Position numbers and translations under genes: made by a program. Positions 10,746 through 21,281 of a stretch of DNA of 64,000 nt are shown here, one piece after another. How positions within the stretch are numbered: position 1 is the first letter of the stretch; every line of letters begins with the position of its first letter. Under the pieces are notes generated by a model, which made no database searches, was not told the origin of the DNA, and was given only the letters and a program-made list of their open reading frames with translations. Source of the DNA: Mycogone perniciosa (lineage: Eukaryota; Ascomycota; Sordariomycetes; Hypocreales; Hypocreaceae); NCBI GenBank assembly GCA_025331125.1, contig JAOALB010000065.1, forward strand, positions 186,001 to 250,000, given 5' to 3'.

Positions 10746-12551
10746 TCATACCCGTATACTCTCCAGGGTGGTCACAACATTCTCCATCAACTTCCCTGCC
10801 TCGGCACTCGTCAAATTCTCATCCGCGCGGAGACACATCTCCACCACCTCCCTATACCGTCTGCCGACTTTGCTCCCCAACCCAGGCACCAGCACAGCCA
10901 GGACGACCTTGTCGCGCCAGCGCTCGGCGGAGTAGTGCGCCTTGTAGTAAGACTGCAGGACTTTCCAGAGCCCGATCTCGAGGAGCACGAGGCCCAGGCT
11001 GTAGATGTCGAAGGATTTGCAGTAGGGCCTGCCGCGGAGGGCGGCGGGGTGGCGGTGGAGGGTGCTGATGGATGGGTTTTTAGGAGCCATAGAGAGCGCG
11101 GTGTCGAGTTCCGGGCGCGAGGCGTCGAAGCCGCTGAGGAAAGGGTTGGCGATGTCCGGCACGAGGGCTGCGGTGGCGGTGGGTGAGCGAGCTACGGTGG
11201 AGAAGGCGGAGGGGAAGAAGAGGATGTTGGCGCCGCAGAGGGATTTGTGCAGCCAGTCGAGGGAGTGGAGGGACCAGAGGGCGACGGCGAGGGTTTTGGC
11301 GAGGCGGAAGCGGTCGTTGAGGTCAGGGGTTTTGAGGTCCGAGCTGGAGATGAGGGCGTGGAGGGTGGAATAGGACGAGGAGGGGGCTTTGTAGACGAGG
11401 CCGTAGCGGTTGTTTGCTGTGTCGTCGGTGTAGCCCAGGCAGTCGATGCTATGGAGGTCTGGATGGCATTTGGAGGCGGAGTGCATCATGCGGGCGAGGT
11501 CGTCCATACGGCGGACGTGAGCGACGCGCTCTTCGATGGCTTCGCGGTCGTAGTCTACCCATTCTATGACGACGTCGCCGGAGGAGACGTGATGGGCCTG
11601 ACAGCGCCGAGGGTCTTTGTCTGGGATGTCGAGGGCTGTCCGGGGCACTTTGAGCGCAAATGTGGGCTTAAAGGACTCCTGCGGCTTGCTGTCGAGGTTG
11701 ATGCGTAGCTTCTTGAGGTTGGCCGATGCCGTCAAATGCGGATAGATACCGGACGATGCGTTCTCCAGCAACGAGAGCTCGGTGAGGTCACGCTGGGCGT
11801 GCTCGAGGAGCTGGTGAGTCCAGGCACGCTGGAAGGACTGGACCTGGGAAGGGGGGAATAGGGCCTCTAAGCCGTCGTTGAAATCTATGTCGCGAGCCTC
11901 ATCTCAGCCAAAGGGTCTAGACGCGGGGAAGAATAGTTTACCTTTGAGGTCTTTCAGGAGATTGGTAAACTTGTCCTTGTCTGTCATGAAGCGTGTTAGT
12001 CCGATGCTTCTCTCTCAGCAGATGCTAGCCTCACCTCCTATAACCCACTTCGTTCTCAGCCCCAGCTCTTTTCTCCAGCTCCTCTCACTGGGTTTTGAAC
12101 CATTCGTCTTACGGCCTTCAAGCGGAGGTGAAGGTGAGGACGAATCCTTCCCCCCTTTCCCCTGAGCCTCGACGCCACCTCCATTGCTGCTGCTGCTGCT
12201 GCTGCTGTTGAAGCCCTCGTCAACCAACCCATAGCGATCCTGCAGCTTGCGAAAGTCCGTCACCGCACTATGGAGCTGCTGCAAGATCTGTGTCGCCAAG
12301 GCCCTGAGCTGTGGGTTCCGCTCGCTATCCAAGTGTTGGTCGAACTTCCCCTCCGCAACCCCCCACTCGCGGCCCCAGACGACGAGCCGCATCTCCTCGA
12401 TGCGGACTTTGCACATGAGCTTCTGGCTGTCGGAGTCGAGATTCGATGCCGTGGTGAAGTAGCCGTAGGCTTTGACGCAGCCATCGAAGAGCTGGCCGAT
12501 GAAGCCCACCACGCCAATGGCGGTGCCAATGGTGCCAAAGACTTCCGCCAT
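10746..12551 (-). CDS. HeLo-domain protein with C-terminal pseudokinase domain
   Basis: Exons 12035-12551, 11942-11980 and 10746-11884 (complement) give 564 residues. The N-terminus, MAEVFGTIGTAIGVVGFIG, is the hydrophobic first helix typical of fungal HeLo (prion-inhibition and propagation) domains, which are membrane-permeabilising cell-death domains as in HET-S. The domain runs to about residue 215, broken by a Ser-rich loop, and includes the junction block DKDKFTNLLKDLKDFNDGL created by the 39-nt middle exon. From about residue 260 the protein has a kinase fold, with DIYSLGLVLLEIG matching the F-helix. Key residues are missing: the beta-3 Lys region reads VVIEWVDYD, the catalytic loop is LHKSLCGANI (HRD replaced by HKS, Asn kept), and no DFG is seen. 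It is therefore read as a pseudokinase. Function is inferred: regulated cell death, perhaps heterokaryon incompatibility or defence. Confidence 0.8.
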
Positions 12552-13248
12552 GGTAAAATGCCCGAGTATGTATGTGTTTCCGTATATATGAATGAACAAG
12601 GAGAACTCGGTAGAAGCACTAGTAGTATATACCAGTGGTATTACGGAGTATTAGCAGTTGGGCTTCAGAATCTGTGTATGGGCCCTAAGAGACGCCACAG
12701 AGACCGCCCGGTCTTGGCGATCCCGATATAAGAAATAGGCTTGCGGAATAAAAAGCGAAGCGACTTCTCCTCTGATTTATTGGTATTTGGAACAAGGAGT
12801 ATCTGTAGGCGGTTGTACTATGATATGAGTATTGAGAGTCGCACAATTCCCCCGCCTTGTGGAGATATTACACGATGATGAGCGTGGCGAAGCAGTTAGG
12901 GTGATATGCACATTGTTTTTTTTATTCCTGCGTTGTGAGGGAGAATATCTGGCTTCAATGGAAATTCATATGATAGGTAGAATAGAACAAGCCAACAAGA
13001 ATAGCACAGTCTGCCAAGAAAATGACCGATCTGATAGCTCCATCTTCAAGATCAAGCAAGACAGAGGGTACAGGGTCACGTGACTATGCTACCTTTTGAG
13101 CGACCTGACCTGTCCTGTCTGCTGTTTCCGAAGTCGGTCCATCGGGGCCTTGGAGTATTGTAAATAACAGCTGGATAGGAGTTGCTTATGGCAATGAGAG
13201 TAATCTGTGGTAATCAGAGTGAGCTGTGGCCATCTGTTTTATTTTCCC
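12552..13248. other. 0.7-kb intergenic spacer
   Basis: This is upstream sequence of the HeLo-pseudokinase gene. It holds a TACGGAGTA copy near 12642 and one CACGTG at 13077-13082. No coding sequence is supported. Confidence 0.4.
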
Positions 13249-14367
13249 TCAATCGGGCCCTTTATACAGTTGCCTATATTCCGCGGAAGTAAGAAGGAAG
13301 ACAGCCAGACGGCCGTGTTGTGATAAGAAGTCTTCTCCTTCATCTAGAGGCAAGACGTATTGAATAGCAGGATGGCCATCTGGATCAGCACAACAGAGGC
13401 AGCTCCATCACGGCGTTTCGCATAAGCGGCGTAGTCAAGGGCAATGTCTTTATCAACGGCAAAGTAGAAGCCCAATTCCTTGAGGAGGTCAGATGGAGCT
13501 TGTGAGGTGAGCCTGGTAATATCTTCAACATTGCCGTCGTTGTCGAAAAGCCCTTAAGAAATCGATTAGCATTCTGTTTGACGAAGACAATATTCACGAG
13601 TATGTAGCATTAATGCGAGCCCGATCGAGGCCCTTGTAGAGGATGGTGAAGCCGGAAGCATTTTGCGCTGTGAGAAGTTCAGAAGAAAGCGCAGTATCCT
13701 GCTCAATGCCTGGGTTAAGTCGCTGAGTCGCCAATTCGTCGCAACTAGATGGTTGGGAGCGAGCTCGTTCAAGTGCTCGTTCACGCTCTCTCGAAGTTTC
13801 TTGGGCTGCCTCAAGGTTGCGGTAGCGCATCTCCATTGTATCAACAATCCAGAATGCGCACGACTCAATATGCCGAATCTCGTTGAAGACAGGATCCATA
13901 ATGGCATTTTGGAGTTCCAGGGCGATTCCACAAGCATTCATACAGTTGTGCCATGCTTCATCGTCATCGTCGCAGGTGACGTCGTTCTCCCTACCACGAC
14001 CCTCTGCGTGACCAGTAGCGAAGTGGATGAAGGTCATAATAAGACAGTCGCTTCTGTCCGGGTCGGTTTCTCGAATTATGGGTCCTGGGAGCCAGTTGAA
14101 CCATCGACCCCAAATCATCTCGGCTATCTCATCATTCTAACCAAGATATCGGAGAGTAGCCTCAGACATCAAGTCTTCGGGAATGGTGGCGAAAGCATTC
14201 TCGTTGTTCGAGTCCGTGATAGGAACTAGAGGAACATCGGAGCTCTCTTCATCGCTAGATCGGTTCAAACGCCGTTTGTGAATGCGGCGTGTCCCATCAG
14301 GTCTGACGAGACTGAGAAGTCCGGAAGCCGACAGATGTTCTTTGTCGAGGGGGGCAATTATGGACAT
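13249..14367 (-). pseudogene. Decayed gene of a fungal ADP-ribosyltransferase-like family
   Basis: Pieces of one protein lie in order on the minus strand. The N-terminal piece starts at ATG 14367 (MSIIAPLDKEHLSASG). A TAG at 14137-14139 follows, although a 57-nt in-frame intron ending CTCCCAG could remove it. The middle piece reaches ILYKGLDRARI near 13620. After a frame change comes a piece containing LFDNDGNVEDITRLTSQAPS and then GFYFAVDKDIALDYAAYAKR. After QMAI a second frame change leads directly to AIQYVLPLDEGEDFLSQHGR, ending with TGA at 13249-13251. I recall an uncharacterised fungal family with this block order but about 90 more residues between the last two blocks, implying an internal deletion; that comparison is from memory. 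The Y-F-D-A-YA spacing suggests an ADP-ribosyltransferase-like fold, which is inference. Splicing alone did not repair the frames. Confidence 0.55.
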
Positions 14368-15719
14368 GCTGGGCTGACAGTTTGTAGATGTGAGTACAGA
14401 GTATTGCTTTCAGAGACCGTGGACGGATGAAGCCTTTTTAAGTTGCTAGGAAGCGGAATGTCATGTGGAACATCTTTAGGGAAGATTACTTCATGTTTGA
14501 GTTGACATTTCATCTGCAGCTGTACTACAAGCCACAGATTTGACTCATTACTTCAGATGGGCCTCATTACTACATATAGCTCTCACTACGACGATAAAAA
14601 AGCTCATAACCAGTTCAATGGTCAAGGAAAACCTTAAAAGGCTAGGTCACAATCTCGAAAGTGAAATTGACAACTCCAGCTCCGTACTGAAACACATGTG
14701 TACTTGATCGCAAACCCTATGTTGGCAATAGCGGATCATGTTGATCTGCGTGTGGAGCATATCGTCTCATGCTGGACCACCCTAATACATTTAAGCATCA
14801 CGAACTAGCTGCAGCAGCTAAACCATCACCACTGCAAAGGTCATATTAATAACCAGTGAGCTCGTTGGCTTTTAGCCATCTACTAGATAATTCCTTGCAA
14901 CTTCAAAGTTAAAATAAAGCGTACCCCTGGATTACTACTGTCACCCCAGTGGAGAACTACCAACAACTTGCTGAATTATATGACAAGAGTACTGGTAACT
15001 CACATAAGCAGGCCAATGTTGCTTGTAGTAATATCTTAAATTTGCTCCCCTAGAGATGAAAGACACATTATCGTATTAAACCGTTATATTCGTCTACTAT
15101 TTTCGTTCCATCATTTGAACCTCTTTGGGCCGCGGTAAAACTTTGCCTTCTGCGTGGAGTCAACGCTGAGTTGGGCCAGCCAGGAAAAGTTAAATGCCAT
15201 AAACGCCACCGCAGCCCAAACCGTAAGAGATACTATGTATGTACTTCGTATGTCACTGTGTCTGAGGTCTGGGTACGAAGTCCTTCGTATAGCATCTTTA
15301 GGCTTAAGATGCCTCCACGGACATAAACAAGCATCAATGGCGCTACCATTGTAGATGAGTGCCTGTACGAAGTACATGTATCAGACTGCAAACGTTGGAA
15401 CCCCGAGCTTCCCACTGCCTACGGTATACATCCCAGCCTGTAGATAGTCAAAAGAGTTTTGTATTTTTCATGGTCCCTTTCCCTATTCGTTGCTACCGAT
15501 GGTTTTTTTGGGGGTTCTCTATAAAATACGAAAGTGACGATGATTCGTGACAGCCATGCTTCGTCGTAATGACCCATAGCGACAAAGCTACTCCCAATTT
15601 CCTGACGACCCAAAAAGAAAAATAAATCAAAAAAGTGCGGGTTGCAGTTCCCAGATCTTGGAGCTTCGTTGCTCGTGTGTCCTTGCATCCAAAGCTTGCC
15701 TTCTGTCCTTCTCCCGGCT
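14368..15719. other. 1.35-kb AT-rich gene-free stretch
   Basis: The sequence is clearly more AT-rich than its neighbours, has stops in all frames, and carries GTACTTCGTA/GTACGAAGTA copies near 15240, 15280 and 15366. It may be decayed repeat or decayed gene sequence, but no family could be recognised. Confidence 0.4.
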
Positions 15720-16834
15720 TTAGTAAACCTTCTTCTTCTCATCGATACTGAACTGGCCGGGGCCGCTGTTGACCAGGAGCAGGAGACCGCCAACGATGGA
15801 CAGGATCTGGAAGAAATCGTATTTGGCAAAGTCCTTGTGGGGGTGGTGCTCGTGAAGCTGCGTGATTGAGTTAGCACGGCGTCTACGCAGAGTAGGTAGC
15901 TCGCAATACTTACAGTCCAGAAGTTGTTCACCAAAAGGTTGAAAATGCTGAGAATGACGACCAGCAGCGTGGCGCTGTACTTGGCCTTGAAGCCGACCAC
16001 CACCATGACGCAGGCTCCAGCTCCCAGGAAGCAGACAAGAACGCGCCAGAAGGACCACTGGCCGCTGAAAACGAAGCCAACGAAGAGGAAGATCAGCAGG
16101 ACACGGCCAGCGAGCTGGAAGTACATTTTCTTATCCTTCTCGTCAATCTGAGGGAGCCCGGCGAAGGCCTTTGTCTTGCGAACCCAAGAGTCGGACAGGA
16201 CCATGAGCAGACCGCCAATGACGGACAGGTTTCGCAGGAAGAAGTTGAGATCGAAGATCAAGCCGTAGCCCAGAGCCTGTGCAACAACAACGGTCATGAG
16301 ACCGCCCACCGCATAGTCCGAGTGCTTCCTGATGATGACGAGGGTGGAGCATGACAACATGACAATGATGTTGAAGAGTAAGAAGAGGTGGGTCATGCCA
16401 CGAGGAACTGTCCAGAGTCAGAACGTCGTTCCCGGAGCCGGGTTCGTAAGCCAAGTGGGATCTTACTGTGTCTGAAGTCGTGGAGGTAGAGGAGTTGATC
16501 GTTCCATTGCGTGATGATACGAAGCGCATCTTCAAGGAAAGTAACGACAATCAAGAATCGGCCAATTGCTGGGAGATGACTGCATTGGAGGAGCTATGGG
16601 TCAGCACGTGCAATTAATTAGACAGCCAGTGACACGCCCTTGCGCATCCGAGGCACGCCGAGGAGGCACTCACGGTTTAACGGGCTCGCTGAAAGTATCT
16701 AGAAGATCTTCCACCTTGCTGGTGTAGGGTCGGATCTGGTCGAGAATGCCGCCATTGGAGTCCTCGCTTGGAGAGGCAGCGTAAGGATTGGGGTTGCCGC
16801 CCAGGCCATAGCCAGAAGGACCACGATGCGACAT
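15720..16834 (-). CDS. erv29: ER cargo receptor Erv29/SURF4
   Basis: Exons 16674-16834, 16467-16579, 15914-16407 and 15720-15857 (complement) encode 301 residues, close to yeast Erv29. Erv29/SURF4 is a multispanning ER membrane receptor that loads soluble cargo into COPII vesicles and cycles back from the Golgi. The block HLPAIGRFLIVVTFLEDALR at the start of the membrane region is a family signature. Several hydrophobic helices follow, then HEHHPHKDFAKYDFFQ and the C-terminus EKKKVY. KKVY fits the KKxx di-lysine signal for COPI-mediated ER retrieval. The first about 50 residues are a polar cytosolic leader rich in Gly, Pro and Asn. The three introns are 94, 59 and 56 nt; the first contains a CACGTG (16605-16610). 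Confidence 0.93.
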
Positions 16835-17859
16835 TTTTGCTTGGCTTTCCTTCCTCTAATTCAGGCAGACCAAGCTCTCGTCGTGTGTCTGTGTGTTATT
16901 TCGAGGGCTTTTCCCCGGCAAGTGGGCGGGCCCTGGTCGAGAGGAGGGATGCGATTGCGATGCGATGCGCGTGGCCAAGGAAAAGCTGAGGCGGCGAGGC
17001 GAGGGCTTCGACAAGGCCAGGGACAAGGCAAGGGCTCGCTAGGGACGAGAGGGCGAATTGAAGCGTGAGCAATTGTGCGACGGGAGGGAAGACGAGAAAA
17101 GGCGAACGTGAGAGGTCGGAGCGGAGGCCTGCTTGGTGGGTGAGAGAGCGGCTATGACCTCAAAAGACGGATTATCTTACATACCACTGTGTCCTTTCGA
17201 AATCCCGTGATGCTGCATGCCGAGAGGTGGCCACTTTTTAAGACGGTTCGGGCAGGACGGCGGAACAGGGCGAGGAGTGCCCCCAGAGGTACATTCAGGT
17301 GCCCCTCAGGGGACTTTTCATTACATATGAGAAACACAGAGGGTTGGGGTACCTCGGCCAGGGATCCATGTATATTTTATATCCTTCTGGCTCCAACAAG
17401 GGTCAGCTACCCTACCTACCTCCCTCATTTAGTGCCGCGCGCACCATAAATAGGCGCCTTAGTAGTAGTAGTAAGCCCGGGCAAGACCAAATGACGGTAA
17501 CGAGTTATCTGCTCCGTACGGAGTAGGGCTGCTCCGTGTTAGTAGTGCCTCCAGCTCCGTTTACCTGTGACCACGCCCCATTGTCATCCTGACATACTCG
17601 TACCTACCTAATATAGGCATGCTAGGAGTTGCTTGAGCTTCGGTCTCTGGAAGTTGATTTTCCCCCTACTTCCTGCCTGTTGAGTTGTGAGACACTGCAG
17701 TCTCACTTGAGATTTGGGCGGCTACATTTGTTGTCTGCCAACTCAGAGGCCCATACGAAGTACTACTGTTTGAGATTGCTAAGAGGTTCATGCACGGGCT
17801 ATTGCCGCAAAACGCACAGGCAGCTTGGCTTGTATTTTACAATAGAACCTCCGCAAACC
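16835..17859. other. 1-kb spacer between erv29 and the glycosylase gene
   Basis: This is upstream sequence of erv29 and downstream sequence of the HhH-GPD gene. The erv29-proximal part is GC-rich. A perfect 12-bp palindrome CTCCGTACGGAG lies at 17512-17523 and a GTA-trinucleotide run at about 17461-17473. No gene is supported. Confidence 0.4.
17512..17523. repeat. Dispersed palindromic element, core CTCCGTACGGAG
   Basis: This is a perfect 12-bp palindrome. Exact copies also lie at 30696-30707 and 47184-47195, and many related forms (GTACGGAGTAC, GTACTCCGTAC, GTACGAAGTAC) are spread through the spacers. Confidence 0.75.
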
Positions 17860-19434
17860 TCATTTTATCTCGTCCAAGTCCTCCTTTGGCTCATCCAGGA
17901 TTCTCAACGCCCCCGTATCATCATACTCAACCCTCCCTTCGTTCACTGCCCTGCGCAGTTCTTCTCGCAATACGGCGCGTTCACCTGTAGCTGGATCCCA
18001 TTCCCAGCCTTCGCGCATCCACATCCATCGCAAGCACGCCCGCAGCTCCTTGTCGTCTGGCCGAACTCTCATCCACTCTGGCTGAAACTCAGGTTCTCTG
18101 CCTTTTCCGTTCCAGTCTTCTGCGCGGCCGAGCAACTCATCACGACAAAAGATGCGCCAGCTGTCGATGGCGTACTTGCCTTGGGTCATGTGTCCGATTT
18201 CCCATGTCTCTAGATCTTGACCACCTTTCTCTGGAGCAAGAGGGACCACCTCATGTCCGTCAGAGCTGCTATCAGGGCCCCTCGGTGATGGACTGATGTC
18301 CCGCCTGTCGTAGTTCCTGACCCTATACCGTATACCTGCCGTCGGCGGTTGTTCCAGGAATGCTCTCGCGTATTTTTGAATGTATGCAACCCGGACATTG
18401 CATAGTCCCAGATGCCGTATCATATCCAAGAGCCCATCCTCGTTACTTGGATCAAGCATGTGAGAAGGCGTGGGAAACCGGTCCTTCACCTTGTAGAAGA
18501 CCGGTAGAGCAAGCTGTCCGTTCGTCTTGATGAGGAATGTAATAGCAATGAGTAGCCAAAAAGGCTCGTGAGCCATCTTCTCTTGTACAATACCAAAAGA
18601 TGGCGAAGTAAGGGGGGGGAACGGGATGCACGACACTGTGCCCGGTGGTGGCCGTTTCTTGAGAGATCCGTTCTTTGCGGGCGCTTGTTGTAAGAAGTAT
18701 GAAGATTCAGCCGAATGTTTCTTTCGCACCATTGGCTCTGTTCCGAAGCCATAGCATCCATCGCTTCGACTACAGGCCCGGAGGCCGGGGCAACCAATCG
18801 GCAACACTCTTGAAGGTTGTACATTGACGTGGTCTTTGGTGGTGGTTGTAAACGCATATGGTGTAATCGCTTCTTGATGACGGGCCGAGACAGACTGGTT
18901 AGAGGAGGGAAATTGGGCAAAGTCAGGTATTCTAATGCATCTCATATTTTCGCTTCTCTCTTGGATTGAGGACTCATCAGACCAATAATGGGATGTTGTC
19001 CCTGACCATGCGTTCTTGGCTCGCGGTATATGCACAGTTTCGTCTTTGTTATGTTGCTGTTCAAGTAATGAGGGTGGTAAGATTTCAGGGTCTCTTTCCA
19101 GCTCCTTAGCAACAGCAATAAGGCGATCGGTTTCTTCCCAGGGCCCAGGTAACAACGGGGTGTCATTCGGGCCGTTGAATATTTCCCACACATAAGTGAG
19201 AACGTCACTTCCTTCGAGGCTACTTGGATTATGATCTCGGGTGTGTTGAATAGATCTCGCGCAAGAAATCCACCAGTGCCAATCTTCGGCGCCACCCGTG
19301 AGACTCTGGTGGAAGAGCCATCGTGCCTCTTCTTCTGGTGCAGTGCGTGACTCGAGTATAGTGGCCAGGAATTCTCGAGAGTCTTCCCAGACGTCAAAAA
19401 CAGAAAGGACATTATGTCCGAAACGGGTCGTCAT
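17860..19434 (-). CDS. MBD4-like HhH-GPD DNA glycosylase
   Basis: This is a single open frame of 524 residues from ATG 19434. The C-terminal part (about 283-470) has the helix-hairpin-helix glycosylase fold most like animal and plant MBD4. It starts with VQEKMAHEPFWLLIAITFLI, continues with IRHLGLCNVRV, and carries the active-site block GKYAIDSWRIFC with Asp424 in the catalytic aspartate position. The tail WMRVRPDDKELRACLRWMW also fits MBD4. MBD4 enzymes excise thymine or uracil from G:T and G:U mismatches left by deamination of 5-methylcytosine or cytosine. No methyl-CpG-binding domain is present. The first 280 residues are unfamiliar, with a Lys-rich stretch near 240-260 that could direct nuclear import. 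A role in countering deamination damage is inference. An unrecognised intron in the N-terminal part cannot be excluded. Confidence 0.75.
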   Translation of the reverse strand: MTTRFGHNVLSVFDVWEDSREFLATILESRTAPEEEARWLFHQSLTGGAEDWHWWISCARSIQHTRDHNPSSLEGSDVLTYVWEIFNGPNDTPLLPGPWEETDRLIAVAKELERDPEILPPSLLEQQHNKDETVHIPRAKNAWSGTTSHYWSDESSIQERSENMRCIRIPDFAQFPSSNQSVSARHQEAITPYAFTTTTKDHVNVQPSRVLPIGCPGLRACSRSDGCYGFGTEPMVRKKHSAESSYFLQQAPAKNGSLKKRPPPGTVSCIPFPPLTSPSFGIVQEKMAHEPFWLLIAITFLIKTNGQLALPVFYKVKDRFPTPSHMLDPSNEDGLLDMIRHLGLCNVRVAYIQKYARAFLEQPPTAGIRYRVRNYDRRDISPSPRGPDSSSDGHEVVPLAPEKGGQDLETWEIGHMTQGKYAIDSWRIFCRDELLGRAEDWNGKGREPEFQPEWMRVRPDDKELRACLRWMWMREGWEWDPATGERAVLREELRRAVNEGRVEYDDTGALRILDEPKEDLDEIK

Positions 19435-21281
19435 ATTTGTCGGGCTGGTTCAATCCTCAGATCACAGCCAAGAGTCCGTTGATATAAGTGCGACGAAGTG
19501 ATAGGTCATGACGATTGCATTGCTATACCGTCGATGTACTTCATAGTGAGTTTGGTGAAGAGGGAAGGGCGCAAGTAGCAAAGATGCACGAAAATCACGG
19601 GGGGGGTTTCTGTGGCTCAGTTCCATTGTTGGAAGATATTCACATTGAGGATCGTCTCACCTTCAACTCAGTCTCGGCAGCACCAGTTGACGGACATGTA
19701 TAAAATAAAATTCACATAAAATTAACACCAACCCTATATGATATAAAACAAAAACATGGACCGGAAGGCAAGAAAATGACGGCGTTATAAAAACGATAGA
19801 TGGTGTTCAAAAGCAACACACTGTCGGGTAGGGAGCTTCGTTCGTTGCACCATTATCACGTGAGCGCAATAGTATCTCAGCGTCTGGCCAACAGATATTC
19901 TCCGCAACTTCATATCCAATTCTTTATGTCGGTTTGTCCTGCCCGCTTTGACCACAACGACAAATTGAGGTCTTGTTTGCAACTAGGTAGGTTTGCTTCC
20001 CAGCCAGTCGCAATTATCGTAATTGTCGTAATTATCAAAAACCATGTAAAACTGGGCTGCCCCGTAACGAAAGTTTTGAAGATGCCAAGCCACCCCCAAC
20101 CAAAAACTAATGCACTGTCCCGTGTTCCTTGCACCATTCTCAAGCCTAACACCGTGCGATTTGACACCAAGACGAGACAAGAATGCAGCTAGCATTTTGC
20201 TGTAGTAGTGGTATTATGTTGAGCTACTGGGGCCCTGTGCAGATTTATGGAACGTTTTACTCACCTTTGACCTTGGGCACAACGTCAAAGGTCTTGTGTG
20301 AAGTGGTCTAGGGCCTATCACGGTCAAAAGCTGGCCAACAGAAGAAGAGAAAACACCATTGATTAAAGCCCTATTTCGGACCTGTGGTCTTAGGAGAATA
20401 TCTTAGCGGGGGCCAACAATGGATATGGCTGACATTCTTGATGTTTTTTGAGTTGATACTGCTCGTAGATGACTCCGGCGATCTCGCTAGCGTGCCTCCC
20501 GAGCATTCCTACCGGAACGGACAAGTGTCGATAAACGGCATCACACGGAGTGAACAAGGTGGGATTGTGGAATTGCTTGATTGGTTGGTTTGCCGATTCG
20601 TCTTCGGGTTCGTTTCTTGTCATCGTCGTCATCGCCTGATCAGATCACTGCCTGACTCAGCGCCCGCGTACGTGAATCGCATCGCCGCAGAAAGGTGGCG
20701 CGTGATGCAATTGCGTGCCTGCCCGTCACGGTTACCGTTATGAACACCCACAGCATACGGAGTACTCGTAGGCGATGTGGTCAATCCACTTGCCAATTGA
20801 GTGTCTTCACCACCTGTACGAAGTACTCCGTATAGCAACCCCCTCTGTTCGCATCTTACAAAGTTATGAAATAGATTATTCAATCACCAAAACCCGACAT
20901 ACTAGGCTCTTCTAAACGCTGAAACCACTTCTCTCACTCTCTCTCTCTCATCCTGATCGGAATAGAGAGAAAAAACGTGCCTCCATGCTTGGCTGACGCT
21001 TCGAAAACAGCAGCGCGCTACGGAAGAATAGTGCCCACTGGACAAAAGTGGGGAGCGCTAGCAGCCACTTACCATATTCACCATCATCCGCCCGTGTCGG
21101 TCACGTGGGCTCTGCCTAATCACCGACCCACCGCAATCGCTGAATCCCTCTGGCCGTCTTTGCCTTCTTGTGCCATCCCCCGGAATCTGTTCCATCCTCT
21201 CCTTTGCAGACCCTCTCTGGCGCCGTCCTCCCGACCCTAATCGAGTCTGAAACAATCACCACCACCAGCATCCACCAAGAG
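19435..21281. other. 1.85-kb spacer upstream of the glycosylase and SF3b14 genes
   Basis: This divergent intergenic region contains palindrome copies at 20758 and 20816-20832, CACGTG at 19857-19862 and 21102-21107, and a CT repeat near 20935-20950. Short open frames on both strands show no family resemblance. Promoters of both flanking genes must lie here. Confidence 0.4.
20816..20832. repeat. Dispersed palindromic element, mixed GAA/CTC form
   Basis: GTACGAAGTACTCCGTA joins one GTACGAAGTAC and one GTACTCCGTA unit sharing a GTAC. Confidence 0.7.

Noticed and set aside
12015..12034. HeLo ORF ending at 12015 as a stand-alone small protein
   Set aside because: A GTGAGG donor, a CTAAC branch point and a CAG acceptor remove the stop and continue into a typical HeLo segment and then the kinase-like domain.
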